Below are positions 1 through 7,822 of a DNA stretch of 64,000 nucleotides, in pieces. The position numbers and the translations under genes are program-made. The DNA is from Caldichromatium japonicum. Lineage in GTDB: Bacteria > Pseudomonadota > Gammaproteobacteria > Chromatiales > Chromatiaceae. The DNA lies in contig NZ_CP048029.1 in assembly GCF_011290485.1 (NCBI RefSeq), positions 2,862,501 to 2,926,500 of the forward strand, read 5' to 3'. The notes under the pieces are model-generated. The model was not told the DNA's origin, did no database searches, and worked only from the letters and a program-made list of their open reading frames with translations. The stretch's first letter is position 1; each line of letters opens with the position of its first letter.

Positions 1-2
1 AT

Positions 3-53
3 CAGGACGTCCCCTTGGCCGAGGTCGTCATCGAGAAGGCCGAGATCCTCTGA
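3..53 (+). CDS. C-terminal tail of a cyclophilin-type peptidyl-prolyl isomerase (partial)
   Basis: Only the last 16 codons and a TGA stop (51-53) are inside the window, reading QDVPLAEVVIEKAEIL. The pattern of a DVP turn, then hydrophobic residues and an I-E-K/S strand, is how PpiB-type cyclophilins end, which is the reason for the call. Cyclophilins catalyse prolyl cis-trans isomerisation during protein folding. The gene runs off the left edge, so neither its start nor its catalytic residues can be seen. It converges with mgtE. Confidence 0.45.
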   Translation, partial: QDVPLAEVVIEKAEIL

Positions 54-112
54 TCTGCGCCCAAGTCTTTAAGTAAACGCTGACTCTTTGTCATCGCCTC
101 GCCTTCTCTGGA

Positions 113-130
113 TTCCGGATTTCGCCGGAA
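113..130. repeat. Short hairpin in the convergent gap (REP-like)
   Basis: A perfect 6-bp inverted repeat, TTCCGG then a 6-nt loop then CCGGAA, lies within a CTGGATTCCGG...GGAACGACGA context. That context resembles the small CTGGATTCC...GGAATGACG palindromes dispersed in many proteobacterial genomes. It sits between two converging genes (54-188 holds nothing else), where it could also act as a weak bidirectional terminator. It has no U-tract. A diverged relative lies at 36584-36616. Confidence 0.4.
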
Positions 131-188
131 CGACGAACGCGGCAGGATTCGGCATTTTCCTCATCCCAAGCGGCAAGGAGGCCGCTCC

Positions 189-1700
189 TCACATTAGGAA
201 CAGGGTGGCCAACCCCAAAAAGATAAAAAATCCGCCCGAGTCGGTCAGGGCCGTGATCATCACCGAGCTGCCCAGCGCCGGATCGCGGCCGAGCTGCTGG
301 CGGATCATCGGGATCAGGACACCAGCGGTGGCGGCGAGCAAGAGATTCAGGGTCATGGCCGCGGTCATGACCAGGCTGAGCTTCCAGTCATGATACAGCA
401 ACCAGACGATCGCCCCGATGATCCCGCCCCAGACCAGGCCATTGATAAGGGCAACCCCTAACTCCTTGCCAAGGAGCCGCCACAGGTCCGCTGGCTCAAC
501 CTGTCCCATCGCAATGGCGCGCACGATCATGGTGATGGTCTGGTTGCCGGCATTGCCGCCGATGCCGGCGACGATCGGCATCAGGGTCGCCAGGGCGACG
601 AGCTGGGCGATGGTGCCCTCAAATAGGCCGATTACCCTGGAGGCCACAAAGGCGGTTACCAGATTGATCGCCAGCCAGGCCCAACGGTTGCGCACCGCGC
701 GCATGACAGGGGCAAAGATATCCTCCTCCTCGCGCAGCCCAGCTTGGTTCAAGATCTCGGCGTCCGATTCCTCGCGGATGCGATCGACCATGTCCGCAAC
801 TGTTAGCCGTGCGATCAGCCGCCCCTCGGCATCGATCACCGGCGCCGAGATCAGGTCATAACGTTCAAAGGTCGCTGCGGCCTCGCTGGCATCATCCTCG
901 GGATGGAAGGTTAGCAATGACTTGGCCTGCATGACCTCAACGACCAGGCGCTCAGGATCATTGGTCAGCAAGGATTCAAGGGTCAGGATGCCGCGCAGCC
1001 GATCCTCGCGATCGACCACATAGAGCTTGTCAGTATGATCAGGGAGGGTCTCGAACCGGCGCAGGTAGCGCAGCACCACCTCCAAGGCCACGTCCTCACG
1101 GACCTTAACCAGGTCAAAATCCATAAAGGCACCGACCGTATCCTCTGGATAAGACAGGGCGGTGCGCACATGCTCGCGCTCTTCCTGATCTAAGGATTCA
1201 AGGACATCCTCTACGACCTCAGGTGGCAGATCCGGTGCCAGATCCGCGATCTCATCGGCATCCAAGGTCTCGGCAGCGGCACGGATCTCATCCGTATCCA
1301 TGGTCTCGAGCAGGGTCTCGCGGACCGCAGCCGAGACCTCGAGCAGGATCTCACCGTCCTTGTCGGCGCGCACCAGATCCCAGACGACCTGGCGTTGATC
1401 GCGCGGCAAAGCCTCGAGGATGCGCGCGATATCGGCGGAATGCAGGCGATCGAGCTTGCGTTTGATCCAGCCGAGGGTCTGGCGGTGGGTGATCGACTCG
1501 ACCAGATCCTGATGCTGGACCCGTTGTTGGCGATGGATGAGATCCTCGAGCGTCTGCTTGCGGGCAAGCAGCTCGCGGATCTCGCGTAGATGGTGCTGGA
1601 ACTCTTCAGAATCCTGTAATGCCGGCTCAGTCATCGGGGTCGCGCCTTGCAAAGATCTGGAGGTACGGATCAGCTCGTCGGGGCCTGTAACATCCACCAT
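189..1700 (-). CDS. mgtE: MgtE-family magnesium transporter
   Basis: This is an inner-membrane Mg2+ channel/transporter gated by cytoplasmic Mg2+. The order of parts is the MgtE one: a helical superhelical N domain (about residues 55-190, with repeated acidic LE/DE-rich helices), tandem CBS domains (about 195-315), and a C-terminal membrane domain (about 345-503) with five hydrophobic segments and a GNAGNQT motif in the pore region. The ATG at 1700 shares one base with the gspB stop (TGATG), suggesting translational coupling. An internal ATG at 1634 with AAGG upstream would give a 481-residue protein nearer the family's usual length. It follows exeA-gspB on the same strand. Confidence 0.93.
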   Translation of the reverse strand: MVDVTGPDELIRTSRSLQGATPMTEPALQDSEEFQHHLREIRELLARKQTLEDLIHRQQRVQHQDLVESITHRQTLGWIKRKLDRLHSADIARILEALPRDQRQVVWDLVRADKDGEILLEVSAAVRETLLETMDTDEIRAAAETLDADEIADLAPDLPPEVVEDVLESLDQEEREHVRTALSYPEDTVGAFMDFDLVKVREDVALEVVLRYLRRFETLPDHTDKLYVVDREDRLRGILTLESLLTNDPERLVVEVMQAKSLLTFHPEDDASEAAATFERYDLISAPVIDAEGRLIARLTVADMVDRIREESDAEILNQAGLREEEDIFAPVMRAVRNRWAWLAINLVTAFVASRVIGLFEGTIAQLVALATLMPIVAGIGGNAGNQTITMIVRAIAMGQVEPADLWRLLGKELGVALINGLVWGGIIGAIVWLLYHDWKLSLVMTAAMTLNLLLAATAGVLIPMIRQQLGRDPALGSSVMITALTDSGGFFIFLGLATLFLM

Positions 1701-2566
1701 CAGCGGGGGACATAAAAAGGCGCACCACGATAACTCAAAACCGCTCCCTCTTTCAGGATACGTTCGACCCTAAACCCCTCGCGCGTCTCCTCACCCTCGC
1801 GATAGCGTAGCGTATTGATGATCACGAAGCGCCGCGCAGGATCTGGGTCATAGACATGCACGGTCATGAGATAGGCAGGCAGTTCGGCCTGTTGCTCGAG
1901 GGTCAGCCTCAGGCGGGTCGGGTCCTCGGGGATCTTGATGGGTTGGTGGCGCGCGCTGGGTGACGACTGCCCCTGTTGCTCCCGCCGGACCTGCTCTTTG
2001 AATGCCTGGATCTCCTGAACGAGGTCCTTAGGGATAGACGCTGGCCGCGGCTCCTCCTGCAAGACCTCGCGCGCGGCATTGAGCGCTGCCTGTTCAGCCT
2101 CGAGCTGGCGCAAGGCCAGGGCCTCCCAGTCTGCGCTGCCTGGCGTCGGGGTGGGAACTGATGGTGCAGTGGGCGTCGGCGGATGAGAGGGGGCCGCTGC
2201 ACTGGATGGCGCAGGCTCGGCAACGACCGGACGCGGCTTGGGTGGCGGGGGTTCGACTAGGGGCGGCATAGGGGATGAAACAGCCGCAGATGCCGGCGGC
2301 TGGGTAGCGGAAGGCGCTGTCTGGGGCACAGCAGAAGGTTGTTGCGCAACCAGGGGCGCATCCTTCCAGAGCCCTGGCGAGCGAAAGGCGGCATAGAGCG
2401 CGATCACCACAGCGAGCGCCGCCAGCCCTATCGCCAACAGCGCCCAATGATGGGCCGGAGGCGGGGCTGGTCGCTTGGCAAGCAGGGGTGGAGCATAAGG
2501 GCTGGGTACGCGCCCGAGCTCGCGTTCCTGCTGGGATCTCTTGAGCGCCTCGAGGATATAGCTCAT
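1700..2566 (-). CDS. gspB: GspB-type general secretion pathway protein
   Basis: A bitopic inner-membrane protein of 288 residues. It begins with the conserved MSYILEALKRS segment, then has one transmembrane helix (about 40-62), a long Pro/Ala-rich periplasmic linker (about 70-155) and a C-terminal T2SSB domain (about 215-288). GspB/ExeB works with the ATPase GspA/ExeA to insert or assemble the type II secretin through peptidoglycan. Its start overlaps the end of the exeA-like gene by 4 nt (ATGA), so the pair is almost certainly co-translated. No other type II secretion genes are visible in the window. Confidence 0.88.
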   Translation of the reverse strand: MSYILEALKRSQQERELGRVPSPYAPPLLAKRPAPPPAHHWALLAIGLAALAVVIALYAAFRSPGLWKDAPLVAQQPSAVPQTAPSATQPPASAAVSSPMPPLVEPPPPKPRPVVAEPAPSSAAAPSHPPTPTAPSVPTPTPGSADWEALALRQLEAEQAALNAAREVLQEEPRPASIPKDLVQEIQAFKEQVRREQQGQSSPSARHQPIKIPEDPTRLRLTLEQQAELPAYLMTVHVYDPDPARRFVIINTLRYREGEETREGFRVERILKEGAVLSYRGAPFYVPR

Positions 2567-4350
2567 GGTGCAATATCCAGCGTCTGACGCGCCGTTTCTG
2601 GGGCAAGCTGAGGCAGGTGCTCGAGACCCACGGCCTGATAGAGGGCGATCAGGGTCCGCGGGCCGGCGATCCCGTCGGGGGTTAGACCCTTGGCCAATTG
2701 AAAGGCGCGCAGGGCGCTTTCGAGCGTGACGTCGAACCGGTCAGCAGGCCCAGGCAGCATCTCAAGCCCAGGGACGCGGGCCAAGAGCTCGCGCAGCCAG
2801 CGCGCCTCCTCGCCCATTGTGCCGGGACGGATCAGGTGTGCGCCTGACGGCGGCAGCGGCCAGATCAGCCGATAGTCGCCGCTCCAAGCGGACTCAAGCG
2901 CGGCGACCGGTACCCGCACCGCTTCACCTGTAGCCCGATCGATCTGGGCGGTCTCGCCGGAGAGCCCGCTCAATACCAGATAGCGCGGCTCAGCCTCTGA
3001 TTGATTGAGGCGCAACAAGGCCGGCAGATTGAAAAAGCGCACATGACTCAGGCGCCCCTGTTCCCATTCGCAGCCCAGGCCAAAGGGGCGGATATGCTCG
3101 CAGGGATCGCCTGGACCCAGGGTGCGGACATCGAGCCCCCAGCGGCGCAATAGCAGGCGCATGGCCTCGGGTTCAGGCAGCGCCAGGTCGGTGATGGTCG
3201 GCTGCGGGCTGGCCCCTGGCGCTGGCGCCTGCTGATCGATAAGGGCAGGATCAGGTGTAGGGACAGCGGCTGCCTGGACATCCGCTAACGGGCCAGCCGG
3301 GTTTGCCGGAGAAGCAGCGCCCTCCGATGTTGCCCCAGTTGAAAAGGTTAGGGCCGCAGACTGGGTTTGGGACCAGATGGCCGTGAATGGCACCTCCCCC
3401 TGCCACCAGTCGGCCAGCACGACGCGCCGTTCTGGGGTCAGCCAGCGATGGGCGAACAACCCCATCAGGGTTGCAGCCGTAAACAGGCCCACGGCCAAGA
3501 CAGCCAGGGCGCGGGGTGAGTGCAGCCAGGAACGATCCACTGGCTCACCGCGCACCTCGCGCGCAGCCTGGACCACGATACCAGCATCGACCTGCGGGTG
3601 ACGGGTGACACAGGCGCCAAGGAGGGCGCGGTCGCAGAGGATATTGATCAGGCGCGGGACGCCCCCCGAATAGTCATAGATCCGGCGGATGGCGCGCTCT
3701 GAAAAGAGCGGGCGCTCGACGCCGGCCACCGCCAGCCGATGATGGATATATTCCCGCGTCTCATCGAGATCCAGAGGGGTCAGGTGATAGCGCGCCGTGA
3801 TCCGCTGATTGAGCTGGCGCAATGGGCGCATCTCCAGCATCCGGCGCAGCTCGGGTTGACCGATCAAAAAGATCTGGAGCAGTTTGTGCTTGGTGGTCTC
3901 GAGATTGGTCAGGAGGCGGACCTGTTCGAGTGCCTGGCGCGGCAGGTGTTGCGCCTCGTCGATGATCAGCAAGGGCCGCCGCCCATTGGCATAGGCAGAG
4001 AGGAGATACTGGGTCAGGGCATCGATCAAGACCTTATTCGTCCGCTTGCCGCGCGGCAGGGGGATATGGAACTCCTCGCAGATGTTAGTGAGCAGCTCGT
4101 TCGGTGACTGGACCGGATTGAGGATCAGGGCGACATCGACCCCCTCGGGCAATTGTTCGAGGAAAGCGCGACAGACCGTGGTCTTGCCGGTCCCTACCTC
4201 CCCCGTGAGCAAGACAAAGCCCCCGTTTTCGCTGGCCCCATACAAAAGGTGCGCCAGTGCCTCCCGATGCTGATCGCTCAGGAAGAGATAATGCGGATCG
4301 GGGGCGATCGAAAAGCTGGGTTCTTTTAACCCAAAATAGTTCGCATACAC
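2563..4350 (-). CDS. gspA: ExeA/GspA-type AAA ATPase with peptidoglycan-binding domain
   Basis: A 595-residue inner-membrane ATPase. The N-terminal AAA module has Walker A TGEVGTGKTT (about 49-58) and Walker B LLIIDEAQ (about 127-134). A transmembrane helix lies near 280-300, followed by a long periplasmic linker. The C-terminus carries a PG_binding_1-like repeat (about 515-572, with the GLTPDGIAGPRT turn). This is the ExeA architecture: a cytoplasmic ATPase coupled to peptidoglycan binding, partner of GspB/ExeB in secretin assembly. Related ATPases occur in exosortase/EPS loci, but the peptidoglycan-binding end and the overlapping gspB favour ExeA. It leads the exeA-gspB-mgtE run. Confidence 0.87.
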   Translation of the reverse strand: MYANYFGLKEPSFSIAPDPHYLFLSDQHREALAHLLYGASENGGFVLLTGEVGTGKTTVCRAFLEQLPEGVDVALILNPVQSPNELLTNICEEFHIPLPRGKRTNKVLIDALTQYLLSAYANGRRPLLIIDEAQHLPRQALEQVRLLTNLETTKHKLLQIFLIGQPELRRMLEMRPLRQLNQRITARYHLTPLDLDETREYIHHRLAVAGVERPLFSERAIRRIYDYSGGVPRLINILCDRALLGACVTRHPQVDAGIVVQAAREVRGEPVDRSWLHSPRALAVLAVGLFTAATLMGLFAHRWLTPERRVVLADWWQGEVPFTAIWSQTQSAALTFSTGATSEGAASPANPAGPLADVQAAAVPTPDPALIDQQAPAPGASPQPTITDLALPEPEAMRLLLRRWGLDVRTLGPGDPCEHIRPFGLGCEWEQGRLSHVRFFNLPALLRLNQSEAEPRYLVLSGLSGETAQIDRATGEAVRVPVAALESAWSGDYRLIWPLPPSGAHLIRPGTMGEEARWLRELLARVPGLEMLPGPADRFDVTLESALRAFQLAKGLTPDGIAGPRTLIALYQAVGLEHLPQLAPETARQTLDIAP

Positions 4351-4456
4351 GGTCGCTCTCGATTCGCGGGGCGCTAAAGGACATCCAGGGATTGCCTGTC
4401 AATGATACCCAGGGAGGGACCTGGAGAACCATAGCAGGCAACGACCGACCCTGCTC

Positions 4457-5237
4457 TCAAGTCAAGTAAAGTGCGCAAACAGGCGCACTGTGCTCTTCCT
4501 GCCCCGAATGCGGAGCGCATTTGTCTCTGACAGGCGTGACTTTCCCGACTACGGCAGAGACCCTCTCTGCTGTAGCTCCGCCGTTACCGGACGGACTCGC
4601 CACGGGTAGGGCAGTTGCGGTTGCCAGCCGTTTGAGATTGAGCGCGGCATTGATGTCCCGATCATGGCGCGTGCCGCATTGAGGACACGTCCATTCCCGA
4701 TCCTTCAACGCCAACATCTCATTCTCCCAACCACAGACCGAACACAGGCGGCTGCTCGGATCCCAGCGATCAGCTAAAACCAACCAGACGCCGTAGCATT
4801 TCCCCTTGTATTCCATCTGCAAGCAGAACATGCCAAAGCCCAGGTCGCTGATGGCGCGGGCAAGCCGTTCGTTCGCCAGCATGCCCTTGACGTTCAAATC
4901 CTCAATCACCACCCCTTGGTTTTCGCGGCAGAGCCGGGTCGTGAGCTTATGTGTGAAGTCCGCTCGGACATTGGCAATGCGTGCGTGCAGCCTTGCCAAC
5001 ATCGCAGAGGATTTCCTTCGATTCTTCAAGATCGGAAGCCTCGTGCCTTTTGGCAGTCTGGCCCTTTGTAATGCTAGGGTTGGCTCCTGATCGCACCGCA
5101 GACAAGACCTGCCCGCTGACCATCCCCACGCTTTGCACCGACAAGGACCAAGAGTTCAGCGACCGCTTCGTCACGACAGGTAAACGCATGCCGACGGGCA
5201 AGCGCGCCTGCGCTGCGCGAGGCGCCGGGCTTGGCAT
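4457..5237 (-). pseudogene. Decayed TnpB/OrfB-type transposon nuclease (IS200/IS605-like)
   Basis: An intact-looking C-terminal half (4457-5029) carries the second RuvC segment (VVIEDLNVKGM), the zinc ribbon CSVC...CPQC and the last RuvC motif DRDINAALN. Upstream (5030-5237) TnpB-like sequence continues but is scrambled among frames: ALQRAKLPKG is in one frame and the region where the GIDxG first catalytic Asp should be reads GMVSG in another. TnpB is an RNA-guided nuclease of IS605-type elements. With the first catalytic Asp apparently lost and the frame broken, this copy is judged dead. No tnpA is nearby. Confidence 0.75.
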
Positions 5238-5263
5238 AAGGACAGCGCTCAGGATGCCTGGGC

Positions 5264-7822
5264 CTAGGTTGCACTAAACAACCCCAGATAACGCCTCGCG
5301 ATCGCCCGCCAGTCGAGCGGCTCGACGAAGGCACGCGCGGCTGTACCCAGTTGGGCGCGCCGTGCGGGATCGGCGAGGAGATCGGCGATCGCCAGGGCGA
5401 AGGCATCCGGATCATCGGCGATCACGGCCTCAACCCCTGGCCTGAGCGGGATGCCCTCGGTGCCCTTGGCGGTGCTGACCACAGGGAGCCCAGCGGCGAA
5501 ATAGTCCAGGATCTTCATCCGCGTCCCGCTCCCCTTTTGCAATGGAACCACGGCAAGGTCTGCACCCTTGAGATAGGGCGCAACCCGTTCGACCGGCCCA
5601 ATGAACCTCAGCCTGGGATGCAGGCGCTCGCCCGGCGGATGGGCGCCGATCGCCAGGACCTGAACCCGGACGCCGAGGCGCTCTAGACGGGGTAGGATCT
5701 CCTGGGCCATCAACTGCATCGCCTCAAGGTTCGGCGGATAGCCATAGATCCCGTGATAGACCAGTACCCAGGTATCGGCAGGGATGTCATAGAGTGTGCG
5801 CAGATCCAGGGGTTCGGCCTGGGCGAATGAATCGAGATCCACCCCGTGGGGGATGAGATGCAAACGCTCGGGCGGGATGCCATCGGCGATCAGTTGGGCG
5901 CGATCGTGCTCAGAGACCACCACGACATGATCTGCGCGCTGGCACCAGCCAAGCTCGATCTTGCGCAACATGGCCTGGGCATGGGGCGAGAGCTCAGGAT
6001 ACTGGTCGGCCAGGCGCTGGTATTCGACATTGTGCTCGACCAGGAGCGCCTTACCGCTCAACAGGTCTCGCGTCCAGCAGGCAGCCCGGGCGTATGCCGG
6101 AAACTCGGCCTGATAGCAACGCGCCCCCGAGCGCAGGGCCACATACAGGGTGCGCAGCACCAGCCCCCAATCGACGGCAGGGTCATAGAGAAAGGCATCG
6201 CCCTCGGGGATCCCCTGCGCCAGCACCCAGGTGCGTATCCGCTGGGGATCGGGGCCCAGGCGTTGCAACCAGGCCGGATAGCGGCGCTTTGCAAAATGCC
6301 CTTGGCGCACCTCGTGATAGCAGGTGCGGTCATCGCTGATGAGATACACCCGATCGACCGCATGTGACAGACCCCAGGCGGTGCGCTCGATCTTGACCGC
6401 GGCACCGTGATTGAGCGGCCAGATATCTGCGCGCGAGATCAGGATCACCGTTGGTCTTCGACCCTTCGTCAGCCGACCGATGGTGCGGGTCAAAGATAGG
6501 ATCAAGGGCTTGAAGGCCCGGAATGCATGGAGCGCCGGCTTCCGGTCGGCAGCAGGAGTGGCCGCCGCCATCTCCCCTTTCTTGGTGGGAGAGGGATCAG
6601 GGGTGAGGGCGATCTCGTCGGCAGGTAAAGCCTGAACGGGGGTGAGGTCAATGGGTTCGGTCCGCACCGCCTGCCTTGGACCCTGCAAAAACCCAAGCAC
6701 GGGCGCGATGGTGCGCCGATAATGAAAGCACTCATCCAATAGACGCAGGGCGTTGATGGATTTCTGCTCGATCTGCGCAGGATCGGCGAGGATCTCAGCA
6801 ATGAGCCTAGGGAGCTCATCGATCCCTTCTACCGTCCAGCCAGCGTCATAGGCGTGCACCAGCTCGGCGAGCTCCAGATAGCGGTTGCAGATCAAGGGTA
6901 AGCCGAGGCTCAAGCACTCCAGGGCGCGGAAGGATTGGCTGTGCCAGCGCTCGGGGTTTTCATCGGCGAGCTCAAGCCCGATGTGACAGCGCTCAGCCAG
7001 ATAGCGATGCAACTCGCCATAGGGCAGGAGGGGAGAGGTCGAGTGCACCTTGCCTGCAGGCCCTGCCGCGTCCCCCCTAGGGCGTGCATCGTGCACCCCA
7101 TCCATCCCTTGACCTACCGCCTCATAGACATAGCGCCCTGAAAAGACGACGATCTCGGCCCGCCCGGGGCCGTGCTGGTTGATTGCCTGGGACAGGGCAG
7201 CAAGCCAGTTCTCGGATCTTCGCCACGGCCAGGCAACCCCACCGGTGACCAGGCGGATCGGCTCACCCGGCCTTAGACGCAAAGGTGAATGGGTCTCAAA
7301 GCCCGCCGAGATGGGGACGACATCAATCGGGGCCGCGGCGCGACAGTCGAATCCGGCCAGGATCAGCCAGGGCAAGAGAAAACTCATCTGACGCCGATTC
7401 CCCACCAGGAAACGCTCGGCGCGTCGATAGCAGGCCAGGGTGCGGCGGATCTCCGATCCCAGATCGAGATGCCCCTGATACATGGCCTCGAGGACCCTGG
7501 GGGCCACGACGTCGAGCACGATAGGGATCTCAAGCTCAGCGGGGAGGGCCTCGATCAGCTCCCAATAGCCGACCAAGAGGACATCGGGCGATTCGCCCTT
7601 AAGGATCGCGGCGAGCTCGGCAGGATCGGCATAGGTGCGCGCGCGCAGACCTCGCTTGAGCCAAGGCCCACTCGGCTCGCCTAGGGCCGCGGGATAGACC
7701 TGAATGACCCGATGCCCGGCCTCGATGAGCCCAAGGGCCAATCCCAAGGCACGCACGCTGTTTCCCGAGGCGATGCGGCCGGGGTCGAGCGGCCCGCCGT
7801 GGGTGAGCAAGAGGACCTTCAT
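5264..7822 (-). CDS. Tandem two-domain GT4-like glycosyltransferase
   Basis: From the chosen ATG (7822) the protein has 852 residues and two glycosyltransferase-like halves. The N-half starts MKVLLLTHGGPLDPG with a GNSVRALGLA acceptor loop and a later E-rich GT-B C-lobe (ALECLSLGLPLICN). The C-half is a second GT-B enzyme with a HGVDLDSF loop and a GSGTRMKILDYFAAGLPVV nucleotide-sugar site. The ATG overlaps the stop of the preceding giant glycosyltransferase by 4 nt (ATGA), which decides the start over an upstream GTG at 7957. The halves are joined by a Pro/Lys-rich linker created by a dispersed repeat (6571-6609). Acceptor and product are unknown; cell-surface glycan or flagellin glycosylation is possible. 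Confidence 0.8.
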   Translation of the reverse strand: MKVLLLTHGGPLDPGRIASGNSVRALGLALGLIEAGHRVIQVYPAALGEPSGPWLKRGLRARTYADPAELAAILKGESPDVLLVGYWELIEALPAELEIPIVLDVVAPRVLEAMYQGHLDLGSEIRRTLACYRRAERFLVGNRRQMSFLLPWLILAGFDCRAAAPIDVVPISAGFETHSPLRLRPGEPIRLVTGGVAWPWRRSENWLAALSQAINQHGPGRAEIVVFSGRYVYEAVGQGMDGVHDARPRGDAAGPAGKVHSTSPLLPYGELHRYLAERCHIGLELADENPERWHSQSFRALECLSLGLPLICNRYLELAELVHAYDAGWTVEGIDELPRLIAEILADPAQIEQKSINALRLLDECFHYRRTIAPVLGFLQGPRQAVRTEPIDLTPVQALPADEIALTPDPSPTKKGEMAAATPAADRKPALHAFRAFKPLILSLTRTIGRLTKGRRPTVILISRADIWPLNHGAAVKIERTAWGLSHAVDRVYLISDDRTCYHEVRQGHFAKRRYPAWLQRLGPDPQRIRTWVLAQGIPEGDAFLYDPAVDWGLVLRTLYVALRSGARCYQAEFPAYARAACWTRDLLSGKALLVEHNVEYQRLADQYPELSPHAQAMLRKIELGWCQRADHVVVVSEHDRAQLIADGIPPERLHLIPHGVDLDSFAQAEPLDLRTLYDIPADTWVLVYHGIYGYPPNLEAMQLMAQEILPRLERLGVRVQVLAIGAHPPGERLHPRLRFIGPVERVAPYLKGADLAVVPLQKGSGTRMKILDYFAAGLPVVSTAKGTEGIPLRPGVEAVIADDPDAFALAIADLLADPARRAQLGTAARAFVEPLDWRAIARRYLGLFSAT
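6571..6609 (-). repeat. Dispersed palindromic repeat absorbed into a coding linker (copy A)
   Basis: On the coding strand this reads as the common CTCACCCCTGATCCCTCTCCC / AAAGGGGAG type of bacterial dispersed repeat and is translated as TPDPSPTKKGE. It lies exactly in the linker between the two glycosyltransferase halves. Copies of the same family lie at 9691-9771, 50413-50457 and probably 57038-57081. Confidence 0.6.

Noticed and set aside
2563..4350. Exosortase/PEP-CTERM-associated ATPase
   Set aside because: Similar AAA start, but the peptidoglycan-binding C-terminus and overlapping gspB fit ExeA/GspA, and no exosortase genes are near.
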